54,843 bases of DNA from Microthrixaceae bacterium (GCA_023958095.1 JAMLGJ010000024.1:1-54843), one strand, 5' to 3'. Positions 26,701 to 35,538 are shown, counted from the first letter of the stretch. Notes: generated from the letters alone by a model not told the origin. Numbers and translations: made by a program.

Positions 26701-26940
26701 CTGTTCGGGTCCGCGGACGAGGCGCTGCGGGCAGGAGACCTGGGCCGCTACCAGGACCTCGTCGCGGAGGCGCGCCGTCGCGTCGAGCAGGCCGCTGCGG
26801 CGATTGCAGGCACTGCCGGAAGCGACTCGGGGACCGGAGATCCTGCGGAGGAGTCCGACGAACCCGCCGAGGGCGAGGCGTCAGGTGGTGGGGAGGACGG
26901 CTCGGTGCCCGACAGCGAGCCGGTGCTGGGCGAGACCTGA
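23785..26940 (+). CDS. UPF0182 family large membrane protein
   Basis: 1051 aa. The N-terminal third has seven membrane helices. It begins with a basic head and a first helix VVAVVVIAVLVSLALSL, then TFWTDYLWFSDLDLSSVWTS, a typical UPF0182 phrase. Further family marks are FGTEDPQFGWDIGFFVFKLPFYS, PAFVQRFQVSPAELNREEPYI and VYVDGYTTSVNYPYG-like text (VVDGYTTSVNYPYGEQF). The large extracytoplasmic part ends in a Glu/Pro/Gly-rich tail containing a short helical segment (ELLAEADRLFGSADEALRAGDLGRYQDLV). The family is conserved in actinobacteria. No function is established. Confidence 0.9.
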   Translation: MRIPSDMPRSGRRETGTRRGRVVAVVVIAVLVSLALSLRAIATFWTDYLWFSDLDLSSVWTSLLSAKVSLAVAATIGFFAIIWVNLTVAERLAPPVGSLSLDDEVLERYQMMVAGRQRLLVFLVSLGVALVPGVSAAGEWKTWLLFRSGGSFGTEDPQFGWDIGFFVFKLPFYSLVVDWLFGFLLITLLLVSVLYYLNGSIRFRARGDRITGSAKAHLSVILALLALVKAADYWLQRFELTLQQRDVFDGAGYTAVNATLPALQLLILVALFAAGLFIVNIRRRGWVLPVIAIALWMVTSVVLAGIYPAFVQRFQVSPAELNREEPYIERNIEATRTALGVSEVDSSDFNYEPRLTEEKVLAQRANLDLARVMDPAALGRQAGDKPGTIQALQFGRPYYEFRDIDVDRYVVDQAAATGGEVTDEEAEAVREAPDVPLGEAPEAGGIPTPVVISTRELDLSGIAEPRTWEKEHLVFTHGYGGALAPADEANSRGEPRFLLGDIPAVTDGIPPLDRPEIYVGEDMEGYAIVDTRQTELTQDDLEANYEGSTGVDIDTFVRQAAFSLRFGEIDPLISDLLTDESRVIYNRNVIDRVKAIAPYLLLDPDPYPVLIDGGISYVVDGYTTSVNYPYGEQFFAPDLDPEATGETFNYVRNSVKAVVNAYDGTVTLYLTDTLYGEEDPIIRAYAEAFPDLYVETIPDNLMQHLRYPELLFKIQTEAWGSYHQDNPSTFFNNSDQWNIAQAPPSDARASQAAATTTEDGQVADFSRIDPYFQMLQITPERDPEFVLTRPFVLASSNDSARNLAAVMVASNEPGSYGRLEEIVIQAADEPGAEATTNRVDGTLQAAELIATYQPVSEYQTLVGSNGSSVEFGNLLILPFDNSLLYLRPVYARQSTSGLNTLQRIAVTSGGSVGFGPDIQSAMADLLDGDDSGAVEVPDTGTPEEPEEPVDPGGGSEEPVGDSPEELLAEADRLFGSADEALRAGDLGRYQDLVAEARRRVEQAAAAIAGTAGSDSGTGDPAEESDEPAEGEASGGGEDGSVPDSEPVLGET

Positions 26941-27028
26941 CCGAGCCCGGGCGCCGAGCGGTCGGGTCCGGCATCGGCGTCGCGACGGTTGGCGAGCTCT
27001 CACGGAGGGGCAGCGAAGTCCTCGAGTT

Positions 27029-27058
27029 TTGACGTCGCGCGCGGCCACCGACTGAACT
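27029..27058 (+). promoter_or_regulatory. Possible promoter of pyrophosphatase gene
   Basis: TTGACG (27029-27034) and TGAACT (27053-27058) are 18 bases apart, 70 bases before the hppA start. The -10 is imperfect. No other gene is visible in the 188-bp gap. Confidence 0.3.
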
Positions 27059-27128
27059 TGCCGGACACGTTCTGGAAACGATCCCCTCCGCGCGCCCGGA
27101 CGGGGACCACAGACCCCAAGGGGATTCG

Positions 27129-29465
27129 ATGCAAAACATGCTCGCCGAGGGCGGCTACCAGGAGTTCTCCCTGGCCGGCCAGGAGTGGTTCTGGCTGGTG
27201 TTCTGCGCCGCCGTGGCCGTGATCGCGCTCGTCGTGGGCTGGGCCATGATGCGGGGTGTTCTCGCCAAGGACGCCGGCAGCGAGAAGATGAACGAGATCG
27301 CGGGCGCGGTGCAGGAGGGAGCGATGGCCTACATCAAGCGCCAGTTCCGCACGATCCTCATCATCGTGGTGCCCCTCGCGGTGGTCGTGTTCGTCACCTC
27401 CGCCGAGGTGCTCAGTCCCAGCGGCGACGGTCTCAGCCGTGCCGAGTCCGGTCTGTGGCGCACGCTCGCGTTCCTGCTGGGTGCGGCGTTCTCCGGTTTC
27501 ATCGGCTACCTCGGCATGTGGCTGGCCACCCGGGCGAACGTGCGAACCGCGGCGGCTGCCCAGACCGGTTCCATGGACGCGGCCATGCAGGTCGCCTTCC
27601 GCTCCGGGGGCACCATCGGGCTGTTCACCGCCGGGCTGGGCCTGCTCGGGGCGACCCTGATCGTGATGGTGTTCCAGAACACCGCCTCGGCGATCCTCGT
27701 CGGCTTCGGTTTCGGTGGTTCGCTGCTGGCGTTGTTCCTGCGCGTGGGTGGTGGCATCTTCACCAAGGCGGCCGACGTGGGAGCGGACCTCGTGGGCAAG
27801 GTCGAGGCCGGCATCCCCGAGGACGACCCTCGCAACCCCGCCACGATCGCCGACAACGTGGGCGACAACGTCGGCGACTGCGCCGGCATGGCATCGGACC
27901 TCTTCGAGTCCTTCGGGGTGGTGCTGGTGGCCAACATCATCCTCGGGGTCACCGCATTCAACGCGATCGGCATCAAGGGCGAGGACGCCGTCAAGGGCCT
28001 CATCTTCCCGCTGGCGATGATGGGTGTCGGGCTGCTCGCCTCGATGGTCTCCATCTACCTCGTGAAGGCCCGCCCGGGTGAGACCGATGCGCTCCGCCCG
28101 ATCAACCGCGGCCTCAACATCGCCTCGCTCATCATGCTGGTCGGTGCGGCGGTCATCGCGTTCGGCTACGTCGGGAGCCCCGAGGGTGACCGGGCGCTCA
28201 TCGGCGGCGATCCGATCTCCGGGGTCGGCCTGCGCATGTTCGTGGCGATCGTGGTGGGCGTGATCCTGGGACAGGTCGCCAGCCGCATCACCCAGTACTT
28301 CACCTCCAGCCAGTTCAAGCCGGTCAAGGACATCGCCGAGGCGGGCCGCACCGGTCCCGCCACCGTGATCCTCTCGGGCATCTCCTCGGGCCTCGAGTCC
28401 GCCGTGTGGGCAGTGGTGGCGATCGCAGTGGCGATCCTCGTCGGACTCGGCCTCGGCGACGGCAACATCCTCTTCGCGGTCTACCTGGTGGCCCTCACCG
28501 GCATCGGGATGCTCTCCACCACGGGCATCGTCGTGGCCGAGGACACCTTCGGCCCGATCGCCGACAACGCCCAGGGCATCGCCGAGATGTCCGAGATCCT
28601 CGAGGGCGAGACCGAGACGATCCTCGACGGCCTCGACACGGTGGGCAACACCACCAAGGCCGTCACCAAGGGCTTCGCCATCGGTTCAGCGGTGATCGCA
28701 GCCGTGGCGCTGTTCGCCTCGTTCCGCGAGACGGTGGCCGAGGAGACCGATGGGCTGTTCGACCTGGTCACGATCAACATCGCGGATCCCAAGACCTTCG
28801 CAGGCGGCCTCATCGGCGGCACCGTGGTGTTCCTGTTCTCGTCGCTCGCGATCCTCGCCGTGGGACGCACGGCCGGGATCGTGGTCCAGGAGGTGCGCCG
28901 CCAGTTCCGCGAGAAGCCGGGCATCATGGAATACACCGAGAAGCCCGACTACGGCCCCGTCATCGACATCTGCACCGGTGCGGCCCTTCGGGAGCTGGCG
29001 ACCCCGGCGCTGCTGGCGGTGCTCATGCCGGTCGTGGTCGGCTTCGGACTGGGCACCTTCGCCCTCGGCGGATACCTGGCCGCGATCATCGTGGTGGGCG
29101 CCCTGATGGCGAACTTCCTGTCCAACGCCGGTGGTGCGTGGGACAACGGCAAGAAGTACATCGAGGAGGGCAACCTCGGTGGCAAGGGCTCCGAGGCCCA
29201 CACCGCGGTGGTGATCGGCGACACGGTGGGTGACCCGTTCAAGGACACCGCCGGCCCCGCCATCAGCCCGCTCATCAAGGTGATGAACCTCGTGTCGCTG
29301 CTGGTGCTCCCGGCGATCATCGCCCTCGAGGACAACAACGTCCGCTACCTCATCGCCGGGGTGGCTCTGGTGGTCATCCTCGCCGGCGTGTGGTTCTCGA
29401 AGTCCCAGGCGACCAGCTTCGGGGACGACGAGGACGCTGCGGCCAAGGCCGGCGCCGCCAGCTGA
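27129..29465 (+). CDS. hppA: Membrane proton-pumping pyrophosphatase
   Basis: Integral membrane enzyme that couples PPi hydrolysis to H+ translocation. 778 aa with about 16 helices. The substrate loop DVGADLVGKVEAGIPEDDPRN is complete, as are DNVGDNVGDCAGMASDLFES and, near the C-terminus, SNAGGAWDNGKKYIE and GDTVGDPFKDTAGPA. In GNTTKAVTKGFAIGSA, a Lys (K510) stands at the position where K+-dependent enzymes have Ala. This predicts the K+-independent H+ type. AAGGGG 5 bases upstream supports the ATG. It follows UPF0182 in its own transcription unit. Confidence 0.96.
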   Translation: MQNMLAEGGYQEFSLAGQEWFWLVFCAAVAVIALVVGWAMMRGVLAKDAGSEKMNEIAGAVQEGAMAYIKRQFRTILIIVVPLAVVVFVTSAEVLSPSGDGLSRAESGLWRTLAFLLGAAFSGFIGYLGMWLATRANVRTAAAAQTGSMDAAMQVAFRSGGTIGLFTAGLGLLGATLIVMVFQNTASAILVGFGFGGSLLALFLRVGGGIFTKAADVGADLVGKVEAGIPEDDPRNPATIADNVGDNVGDCAGMASDLFESFGVVLVANIILGVTAFNAIGIKGEDAVKGLIFPLAMMGVGLLASMVSIYLVKARPGETDALRPINRGLNIASLIMLVGAAVIAFGYVGSPEGDRALIGGDPISGVGLRMFVAIVVGVILGQVASRITQYFTSSQFKPVKDIAEAGRTGPATVILSGISSGLESAVWAVVAIAVAILVGLGLGDGNILFAVYLVALTGIGMLSTTGIVVAEDTFGPIADNAQGIAEMSEILEGETETILDGLDTVGNTTKAVTKGFAIGSAVIAAVALFASFRETVAEETDGLFDLVTINIADPKTFAGGLIGGTVVFLFSSLAILAVGRTAGIVVQEVRRQFREKPGIMEYTEKPDYGPVIDICTGAALRELATPALLAVLMPVVVGFGLGTFALGGYLAAIIVVGALMANFLSNAGGAWDNGKKYIEEGNLGGKGSEAHTAVVIGDTVGDPFKDTAGPAISPLIKVMNLVSLLVLPAIIALEDNNVRYLIAGVALVVILAGVWFSKSQATSFGDDEDAAAKAGAAS

Positions 29466-29485
29466 CCCGGCCGCCGGCCCCGCCG

Positions 29486-29521
29486 GTTCCACCGACCCCA
29501 TCCGTTCCACCGACCCCATCC
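29486..29521. repeat. Two perfect 18-bp tandem repeats
   Basis: Two identical copies of GTTCCACCGACCCCATCC abut each other and end exactly where the long hairpin begins. Confidence 0.85.
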
Positions 29522-29570
29522 GTTCTGTGTTGTGCCCGTCGCGCGTAGCGCGACGGGCACAACACAGAAC
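29522..29570. terminator. Very long perfect hairpin between convergent genes
   Basis: A 23-bp perfect inverted repeat (29522-29544 and 29548-29570) with a GTA loop lies between hppA and the convergent cyclase gene. It may act as a bidirectional terminator. There is no T tract on either side. Its length and the tandem repeats flanking it suggest an intergenic repeat element instead or as well. Confidence 0.7.
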
Positions 29571-29578
29571 AGGCTCGT

Positions 29579-29610
29579 GGGTGGGCACGGGCCTGGGTGG
29601 GCACGGGCCT
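29579..29610. repeat. Two perfect 16-bp tandem repeats
   Basis: Two copies of GGGTGGGCACGGGCCT, followed by a degraded third copy, lie just after the long hairpin. Confidence 0.85.
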
Positions 29611-29639
29611 TGGTGCGCACGCGCGTGGGGTCGGAGGGG

Positions 29640-31163
29640 TCAGCGGCGCAGGAACGGGATCCGCGGACGGCGCCGTTCGCGCACCAGTTCGGGATCCACG
29701 GGCGTGTACACCACCGCCCGTTCGGTGCGTCCCCGCACGTCGATGCGTCCTGCGGGCTTCCAGCCGTCGGACGACCCGGCGGCTCGGGTGGTGCTCGATG
29801 ACGCGAGCACACCGGTGGACTGCTTCTTGGCCGACTCGCAGAGCCGGGCGGCGAGGTTCACCACGTCACCGATGACCGTGTACTCGTAGCGCTCCGGTGT
29901 GCCCACGAAACCGGCCAGGACCTCTCCGGTGGCCACTCCGATCCCTGCGAACAGCGGCCCTCCTTCACTGGCCAGCTGGTGTGGCAGTGACCTCGCGGCG
30001 CGCAGCGCCCGCTCCGCATGGTCCGGTTGGTCCTGGGGAGCCCCGAAGATGCACATGGCGGCATCGCCCTCGAACTTGTTGACCCATCCACCCTCGCGGT
30101 TCACCACCGCGACGACCGCCCCGAAGAAGCGGTTGAGCATCTCCACCACCTCGGTGGGTTCGTGTCGTTCGGCGAACGCGGTGTAGCCGCGCAGGTCCAC
30201 GAACAACACCGTGACCTCGCGGAGCTCCCCCTGGGACTCGGGCCCGTTGCCGGTGCCCGCCAGGTCGGCGAGGCCTGCCTGGCCGACCTGGCGACCGAAG
30301 ATCTCGCGGAGCTCCTCTCGTTCCCGGATCCCCGCGGCCAGGTGGTTCACCCCCTGTGTGAGGCGTCCCAGCTCCCCCAGGTCGTCCACCGACAGCTGCA
30401 CCTCGAGGTCACCCTCCTCGATCCTCTGCAGGCCCGCACGTATCTCGGTGATCGGGCGGGTGACCGAACGCGCTGCGAGGAGCATCACCGCGCCGCCGGC
30501 CAGGAACACCGCCGCCCCGACCCAGGCGAGGCGGTCCGGATCGAAGGGTTCGGGTCCGAAGCGGTTGCCGATCGTGATCGCCACCAGTGGCACACCGCTT
30601 CCCAGCAGCCAGGCGAACAGCAGGCGCGGACCGACGTCGCGCCGTTCGTCGGGCAGGTCGGCCTCCTCGAGCGCGACGGCGAACAACGGCCGGAAGTGGC
30701 CCTCGAGCAACAGGTACAAGAGGGTGCAGGTGACCACACCGGCCAGGGCGATCCCGATCGTGATGCGCCTCACGTCGTCGTTTATCACCCCGAACAGGAC
30801 CGCGGCCGCGAACCACGACAGGAGCGCACTGAGGGTTTCGAGGGTCGGCAGCGTGAACAGGAGCTTGCGTTCCCGGACGCTGGGCCGACGACCCATGCGT
30901 GCCCAGTTCACCGCTCGCCTCAGCAGCGCCGAGTTGAGCGGCAGGGCCACCAGCAGCATCGTGGCGAGGAAGATGCCCAGGGCCCACAGGTTGAGGTTGC
31001 GGTCGTCGATCAGGTCGCGCGCGCTGGGCACCAGGAAGCTGAAGTAGAGCACCACGAACACCATCCCCAGCCCGTTCGCGAGCACCTGCAGCAGGAACGT
31101 GCCGCGCACGGTCGCCCTGGCCCGGACCAGGTGGGTGTCGCTGTGGGGATCGTGGGTGTCCAT
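29640..31163 (-). CDS. Membrane class III adenylate/guanylate cyclase with HAMP domain
   Basis: 507 aa. Six hydrophobic helices span residues about 20-240. A HAMP segment follows (RSVTRPITEIRAGLQRIEEGDLEVQLSVDD), then a class III cyclase catalytic domain (about 315-490). Metal-binding Asp residues are visible as D323 in LFVDLRGYTAF and in NKFEGDAAMCIFGAP. The transition-state segment VVNLAARLCESAK is present. The product is probably cAMP. The six-helix HAMP arrangement is like the mycobacterial Rv1318c-type cyclases. It faces hppA across the hairpin and lies 35 bases downstream of msrA on the same strand. Confidence 0.9.
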   Translation of the reverse strand: MDTHDPHSDTHLVRARATVRGTFLLQVLANGLGMVFVVLYFSFLVPSARDLIDDRNLNLWALGIFLATMLLVALPLNSALLRRAVNWARMGRRPSVRERKLLFTLPTLETLSALLSWFAAAVLFGVINDDVRRITIGIALAGVVTCTLLYLLLEGHFRPLFAVALEEADLPDERRDVGPRLLFAWLLGSGVPLVAITIGNRFGPEPFDPDRLAWVGAAVFLAGGAVMLLAARSVTRPITEIRAGLQRIEEGDLEVQLSVDDLGELGRLTQGVNHLAAGIREREELREIFGRQVGQAGLADLAGTGNGPESQGELREVTVLFVDLRGYTAFAERHEPTEVVEMLNRFFGAVVAVVNREGGWVNKFEGDAAMCIFGAPQDQPDHAERALRAARSLPHQLASEGGPLFAGIGVATGEVLAGFVGTPERYEYTVIGDVVNLAARLCESAKKQSTGVLASSSTTRAAGSSDGWKPAGRIDVRGRTERAVVYTPVDPELVRERRRPRIPFLRR

Positions 31164-31198
31164 GTGGAGTTGGTTCCGGCGGCGTTGCCGGAGCGCGC

Positions 31199-31861
31199 TC
31201 AGGTCCCCGTGTCCAGCCCGGTCGGGCAGGACACACCGGTGTGCCCGTGTCCGCAGTAGCCCCCCGGGTTCTTCGAGAGGTACTGCTGGTGTTCGGGCTC
31301 TGCGTAGTAGAAGGCCCCGGCAGGCTGGATGTGGGTGGTGATCTGCCCGAACCCGGCGGCGCTCAGAGCGCTCTGGTAGGAGTCGCGGGACTCCTCGGCG
31401 GCCTCGAGTTGTTCGGGCGAGGTCGTGTATATGGCGGAGCGGTACTGGGTGCCCACGTCATTGGCCTGGCGCATCCCCTGGGTGGGGTCGTGGTTCTCCC
31501 AGAACACCCTCAACAGTTCGGCGTAGGTGACCTCGGCGGGATCGAAGACCACCAGCACCGCCTCGGCATGGTTGGTGCGACCCGAACACACCTCCCGGTA
31601 GGTCGGATTCGGGGTGACCCCTCCGCTGTAGCCCACAGCGGTCGACCACACCCCCGGAGTCCGCCAGAACTCGCGCTCGGCACCCCAGAAGCAGCCCATG
31701 GCGAACACCGCGGTCTGCATTCCAGCGGGCCAGGGACCCTGGATCGGGTGGCCGTTCGCGTGGTGTGCCTCTGGCACCTCCATCGCCTCGGTCCGGCCCG
31801 GAAGCGTCGAGGCCGGCTCGAGCAGTTCGGGGTCGGGCGAGGAGAAGAACGAGAACGCCAT
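31199..31861 (-). CDS. msrA: Peptide methionine sulfoxide reductase MsrA
   Basis: Reduces methionine-S-sulfoxide in proteins. 220 aa. The catalytic motif [16 protein letters not shown] has the active Cys, followed by [47 protein letters not shown], and a C-terminal [11 protein letters not shown], which may carry the resolving Cys pair. The N-terminal 45 residues before the domain are typical of the longer MsrA form. A leaderless-type -10 precedes the ATG. Confidence 0.96.
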   Translation of the reverse strand: MAFSFFSSPDPELLEPASTLPGRTEAMEVPEAHHANGHPIQGPWPAGMQTAVFAMGCFWGAEREFWRTPGVWSTAVGYSGGVTPNPTYREVCSGRTNHAEAVLVVFDPAEVTYAELLRVFWENHDPTQGMRQANDVGTQYRSAIYTTSPEQLEAAEESRDSYQSALSAAGFGQITTHIQPAGAFYYAEPEHQQYLSKNPGGYCGHGHTGVSCPTGLDTGT

Positions 31862-31867
31862 GGGCCA

Positions 31868-31873
31868 AGCCTA
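31868..31873 (-). promoter_or_regulatory. -10 hexamer TAGGCT, leaderless start of msrA
   Basis: Minus-strand TAGGCT, then 6 bases, then ATG at 31861. Confidence 0.5.
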
Positions 31874-31996
31874 CGCACCGACGCCGCCGGGCGGGTCCGC
31901 GCGTACGACCACCCCCCGGGGGCGTTGGGGGATCGACCCATGCACATGGGGCCTCGCCAGCTGGCGTGATGGTGACCTGCCTGCGATTCTGGGCAC

Positions 31997-33310
31997 GTGG
32001 GCGGTGCCGGCGGAGCGGAAACCATCGAGATCGGCGACGTCCGGGCGGTTCGCGACCTCATGCGCAGCAGCGACCACGACGACCGCCGTGTGGCGCTGTC
32101 GGTGCTCCGCTCCTACCAGGGTCGTCGCGCAACTCCCGAGGCCATGAGTGCCGCCCTGGTCGCTGCAGGAGTCTCGTTCCCGTGGGTTCCCGGCATGTCC
32201 GCGGACACGAGTGAGCTGTTCGTGAGACTCACCTTCGCGGCCCCACAGCTGGTGCACGTCTCGGAGTTCGAGCGGGCCTACATGCTCTCTGCCGAAAGGG
32301 GCCGTCGGGCGGTGCTCCGGGCGCTGGCGCTGCGTTCCGACCCCGCTGGTCTCGAGGCGGTGCTGCACCTCATGGGCCCGGACGGTCCCGGCGACCTCCT
32401 GCCGGCACCATCGGAGGGGATGCTTTCGCCGCTCCTGGTGGTTCCGGGTGTGGAGCGTCTGGCCACGCCGCTCGCCTCTGCGGTGACGCGCCGGGGATGG
32501 AGCGAGCACGCGGTGGAGATGATCACGGCGATGGGCAGGCTCGGTCTGCTCGACCCGGTCCGTACCGAAGCCCTGGTGGCGGTGCTGGCTCCCCTCGTCG
32601 TCGAGTTGGCCGACACCTGTGACCGCAGGTGTTCCGCCCGCGTCATGGGAACCGCTTCGAGGAGTGATGATTCCTTCTCGGACCCTTCACGCGTTGACCG
32701 CCGCCGCCTGGTCTCGCTGCTGCCGCTGCTGGCCGAGCTGGGGGGATCACGGGCCTCGGGTGCCCTGTGGCGGACACTCGCGTGTGCTGATCCCCGTGCG
32801 TCGGCTGCGGCAGCAGTCGCACTCTGCTCCGCCGGTGAAGGCGTTGCACCCGAGCGGCTTGCCCTGCTCTGCCGCGATCCGCTCGCCCGGTCCCAGCTGT
32901 TCGAGGGACTCCTGGGCATGGGCCGGGAGTTCCTGTTGCCCCAATGGGCCTTGGAACAGGCCGAGGTCGCCGAGGCGATGTTGGTGGGCTGGTTGGCCTC
33001 GGCCGCCCAGCTGCGCTCCGCTCCCGATGAGATCGAGCACCGCGGCGTGCTGCATGGTGGTCCCGGGGGCGAACGGGGTGCGATCCACGTCTTCGGTTTC
33101 AGGGTGAACGCTCCCCATTGGGCCCACGAACGCGACTGGATGCTCGGAGTGGTCGGCCCGTTCGACCCCGACGCGCTGTTCACGAGCACTCCGGGAGAGG
33201 AGTTCGTGGTCGGTTCGCTCTACGAATCGGCGACCTCCGGCGATCCGACACACGAGGCCCACGAGCTCATGAGGTCGATGCGCGACACCCGGGACGGGCC
33301 CCTGCGCTAG
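31997..33310 (+). CDS. Unknown 437-aa protein, helical-repeat-like
   Basis: No family recognised. The protein is Leu/Ala/Arg-rich and mostly helical. Segments such as RRAVLRALALRSDPAGLEAVLHLMG, SRASGALWRTLACADPRASAAAAVALCSAG and PVRTEALVAVLAPLVVELA suggest degenerate HEAT-type repeats. No membrane helix or signal peptide. GTG at 31997 has GATTCT 6 bases upstream and no Shine-Dalgarno sequence, so it may be leaderless. It is divergent from msrA. Its TAG stop overlaps the stop of the convergent antiporter gene. Confidence 0.65.
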   Translation: MGGAGGAETIEIGDVRAVRDLMRSSDHDDRRVALSVLRSYQGRRATPEAMSAALVAAGVSFPWVPGMSADTSELFVRLTFAAPQLVHVSEFERAYMLSAERGRRAVLRALALRSDPAGLEAVLHLMGPDGPGDLLPAPSEGMLSPLLVVPGVERLATPLASAVTRRGWSEHAVEMITAMGRLGLLDPVRTEALVAVLAPLVVELADTCDRRCSARVMGTASRSDDSFSDPSRVDRRRLVSLLPLLAELGGSRASGALWRTLACADPRASAAAAVALCSAGEGVAPERLALLCRDPLARSQLFEGLLGMGREFLLPQWALEQAEVAEAMLVGWLASAAQLRSAPDEIEHRGVLHGGPGGERGAIHVFGFRVNAPHWAHERDWMLGVVGPFDPDALFTSTPGEEFVVGSLYESATSGDPTHEAHELMRSMRDTRDGPLR

Positions 33311-34848
33311 GTCGTCCGGCTTCCCGGCCCCTCGCCGGTGCGGTCGTCGCCGGGAGATCCGTCGCGACCCGGAGCGTCCCCGGGGGGTGGCCCCTCGACC
33401 TCGCAGAGGAGCTCTCCGGCGGTGGCCATGGCGGCGTCGTCGGCCAGGAGGGTGACCGTGTCGCCCGCTTCGAGACGTGTGGACCCGGTTGGAACCAGGT
33501 AGGTGCCCCGGCGGTCCACCAGCACCAGCAGGACGCGCTCGGGCAGGTGCAGTTCGACCACGGGCCGTCCGTCCCCGAAGCTCGACGGCACGACGGTGAG
33601 CTCCCTCAGGGTCGTTCCGTCAGGTAGGGGCCGCCCGGGTTCGAGCGGCGCGGGTTGCCTCGCGGGAGCCGGGCTGCTCACCCCGAACAGCCGGGCGACC
33701 GGGCCGACGGTGGTTCCCTGCACGAGCACCGAGGTCAGCACCACGAAGAACACCACGTCGAAGAGGGTCTGGGAGTCGGTGAGCCCTTCCACCAGCGGGA
33801 AGGTGGCGAGGACGATCGGGGTGGCACCGCGCAGACCCACCCATGCGATCACGGCCTGGTGCCTGGCGGGCACCCCGAACGGGGTCAGGCAGATGGCGGT
33901 GGCGACCGGCCGCGCCACGAACACGAGCACGGCGGTCACGCCGAGGGCGGCACCGGCGACCGCCGGCAGCCGGGACGGCCACACGAGCAGCCCCAGCACG
34001 AGGAACATCCCGATCTGGGCCAGCCAGGCGACCGCATCGTGGAAACGGGCTATCCCGTTGCGGTGGACCAGGTCGTGGTTGCCGAGCCACATGCCGCACA
34101 GGTACACCGCGAGGAAGCCGCTGCCACCAGCCAGGGTCGCGCCCGAGTAGGTGATCAGGGCGAGCGTGATCGTGACAACCGGATACAGCCCGTCGCTTCC
34201 CAGGTTCACGCGGTTCAGCAGCAGTCTGCCCACGTGTCCCGCCGCGACACCTGCGACCGCCCCGATTCCTGCCTGGGCGACCAGCATCGGGACCAGCGCG
34301 ACCCACGAGGTCCCGGATCCCGACGCGACCCCCACGAGGGTGACGGTGAGGAACACCGCCATCGGGTCGTTCGCCCCGGATTCCAGCTCCAGGGTCGGTT
34401 GTATCCCGCCGCGCAGGTCCGTGCTGCGGGAGCGCAGCACCGAGAACACGGCTGCTGCATCGGTGGAGGAGATGATCGCTCCGAGCAGCAGTCCCACCTC
34501 GATGGGAAGGCCGAGCAGCAGCGAGGCGGTGGTTCCGGCGATCCCGGCGGTGATGAGCACGCCCACCGTGGCGAGGACCGTGCCCCGTGCGAGGACCGGG
34601 CGGACCGTGCTCCACCTGGTGGAGAGACCGCCGTCGAACAGGATGAGGGCGAGCGCTGCGATCCCGACCGCCTGGGCGGCCCCCGCGTCGTCGAACTCGA
34701 CACCGCCGGGACCGTCGGTTCCAACGAGCATGCCCAGCCCGAGGAACAACAGCAGCGCCGGGATCCCCAACCTGGTCGCGAGCTTCGACGCGAGCACCCC
34801 TGCGAGGGTCAGCGCCGCCCCGGCGAGCAGAACCGGTTCGATGCTCAC
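33307..34848 (-). CDS. nhaP2: K+/H+ antiporter, NhaP2/CPA1 family with TrkA_C domain
   Basis: 513 aa. About 12 membrane helices of the CPA1 antiporter fold run from residue 1 to 390. They include LILFDGGLSTRW, GAIISSTDAAAVFSVL (the ion-binding Asp region), LELESGANDPMAVFLT and WVGLRGATPIVLATFPL. Residues about 400-490 form a cytosolic TrkA_C-type regulatory domain (LTVVPSSFGDGRPVVELHLPERVLLVLV) that usually binds a nucleotide or c-di-AMP. The start is GTG. The protein is predicted to expel K+ in exchange for protons. Confidence 0.9.
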   Translation of the reverse strand: MSIEPVLLAGAALTLAGVLASKLATRLGIPALLLFLGLGMLVGTDGPGGVEFDDAGAAQAVGIAALALILFDGGLSTRWSTVRPVLARGTVLATVGVLITAGIAGTTASLLLGLPIEVGLLLGAIISSTDAAAVFSVLRSRSTDLRGGIQPTLELESGANDPMAVFLTVTLVGVASGSGTSWVALVPMLVAQAGIGAVAGVAAGHVGRLLLNRVNLGSDGLYPVVTITLALITYSGATLAGGSGFLAVYLCGMWLGNHDLVHRNGIARFHDAVAWLAQIGMFLVLGLLVWPSRLPAVAGAALGVTAVLVFVARPVATAICLTPFGVPARHQAVIAWVGLRGATPIVLATFPLVEGLTDSQTLFDVVFFVVLTSVLVQGTTVGPVARLFGVSSPAPARQPAPLEPGRPLPDGTTLRELTVVPSSFGDGRPVVELHLPERVLLVLVDRRGTYLVPTGSTRLEAGDTVTLLADDAAMATAGELLCEVEGPPPGDAPGRDGSPGDDRTGEGPGSRTT

Positions 34849-34930
34849 GGTTGCGCCCCGGTGGCGGTCTCCGGTCGTTGCATCGACCGCAGACTATTTG
34901 GCCGCAGCCACCGGGTGCCCCCGGCGCGGC

Positions 34931-35530
34931 TCAGCGGTAGGTGGTGACGGCTCGTGCCACGCGGTCGAGTGCACCGACCAACGCGGGTCTGCGTTCCAGA
35001 CGGTCGTGGATGCGTTCGGCCAGTTCGTCGTCGTCACGGGCGGCGAGGGCATCGCCGATCGAGGTGGAGAACGCGGCGGTGATCCGCTCGAGGGCGGCGT
35101 TCTCCTCCGCGGTGGGCACCGGGTTGGGGAGGTCGGCGGGCAGTTCGTCCAGCTCTCCGGTGTCGAACCAGATGAAGCGGTTGTCGAGGTCGACGTCCAA
35201 CTCGACACTTCCCAGGTCCTCGGTGTCGCCCTCGGCGCCCTCGGACACCTCGTCGAGGTCCCAACCGAGTTCGAAGCGCACCATGTTGGGCCCACCGAGG
35301 AGGCCCGCGAGGGGTCCCGGTGGCGCTGACCGGGCGAGTTCCCAGAGGCGTTCCAGTTCGTCGTCCTGGAGGCGACCGTGGGCCTCGCTGAGAGTGGCGG
35401 CGAGACCGTGGAGGTTCGGACATGCCCACATGTCGAACCCGGAGTCCGAACCCAGTTCGAGTTCGGCTCCGCAATGGGGACAACGGGGTCGTGTGACCGA
35501 AGCGAGTGTCTCGGCGCTGGGTGTGTTCAC
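34931..35530 (-). CDS. Zinc-ribbon protein of unknown function
   Basis: 199 aa. An N-terminal zinc ribbon has CPHCG and, 14 residues later, WACPNLHG, so the ligands would be three Cys plus His or Cys. The rest is acidic and helical, with ELDVDLDNRFIWFDTGELDELP in the middle. The GTG at 35530 is chosen because TACCGT lies 8 bases upstream. A frame extends to 35605, but it lacks any start signal. Function unknown. Confidence 0.65.
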   Translation of the reverse strand: MNTPSAETLASVTRPRCPHCGAELELGSDSGFDMWACPNLHGLAATLSEAHGRLQDDELERLWELARSAPPGPLAGLLGGPNMVRFELGWDLDEVSEGAEGDTEDLGSVELDVDLDNRFIWFDTGELDELPADLPNPVPTAEENAALERITAAFSTSIGDALAARDDDELAERIHDRLERRPALVGALDRVARAVTTYR

Positions 35531-35538
35531 GCAGCACA

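Noticed and set aside
30018..31259. Long plus-strand frame opposite the cyclase
   Set aside because: It mirrors the cyclase codons, lacks a start signal, and its product is a His/Arg/Gln-rich string.
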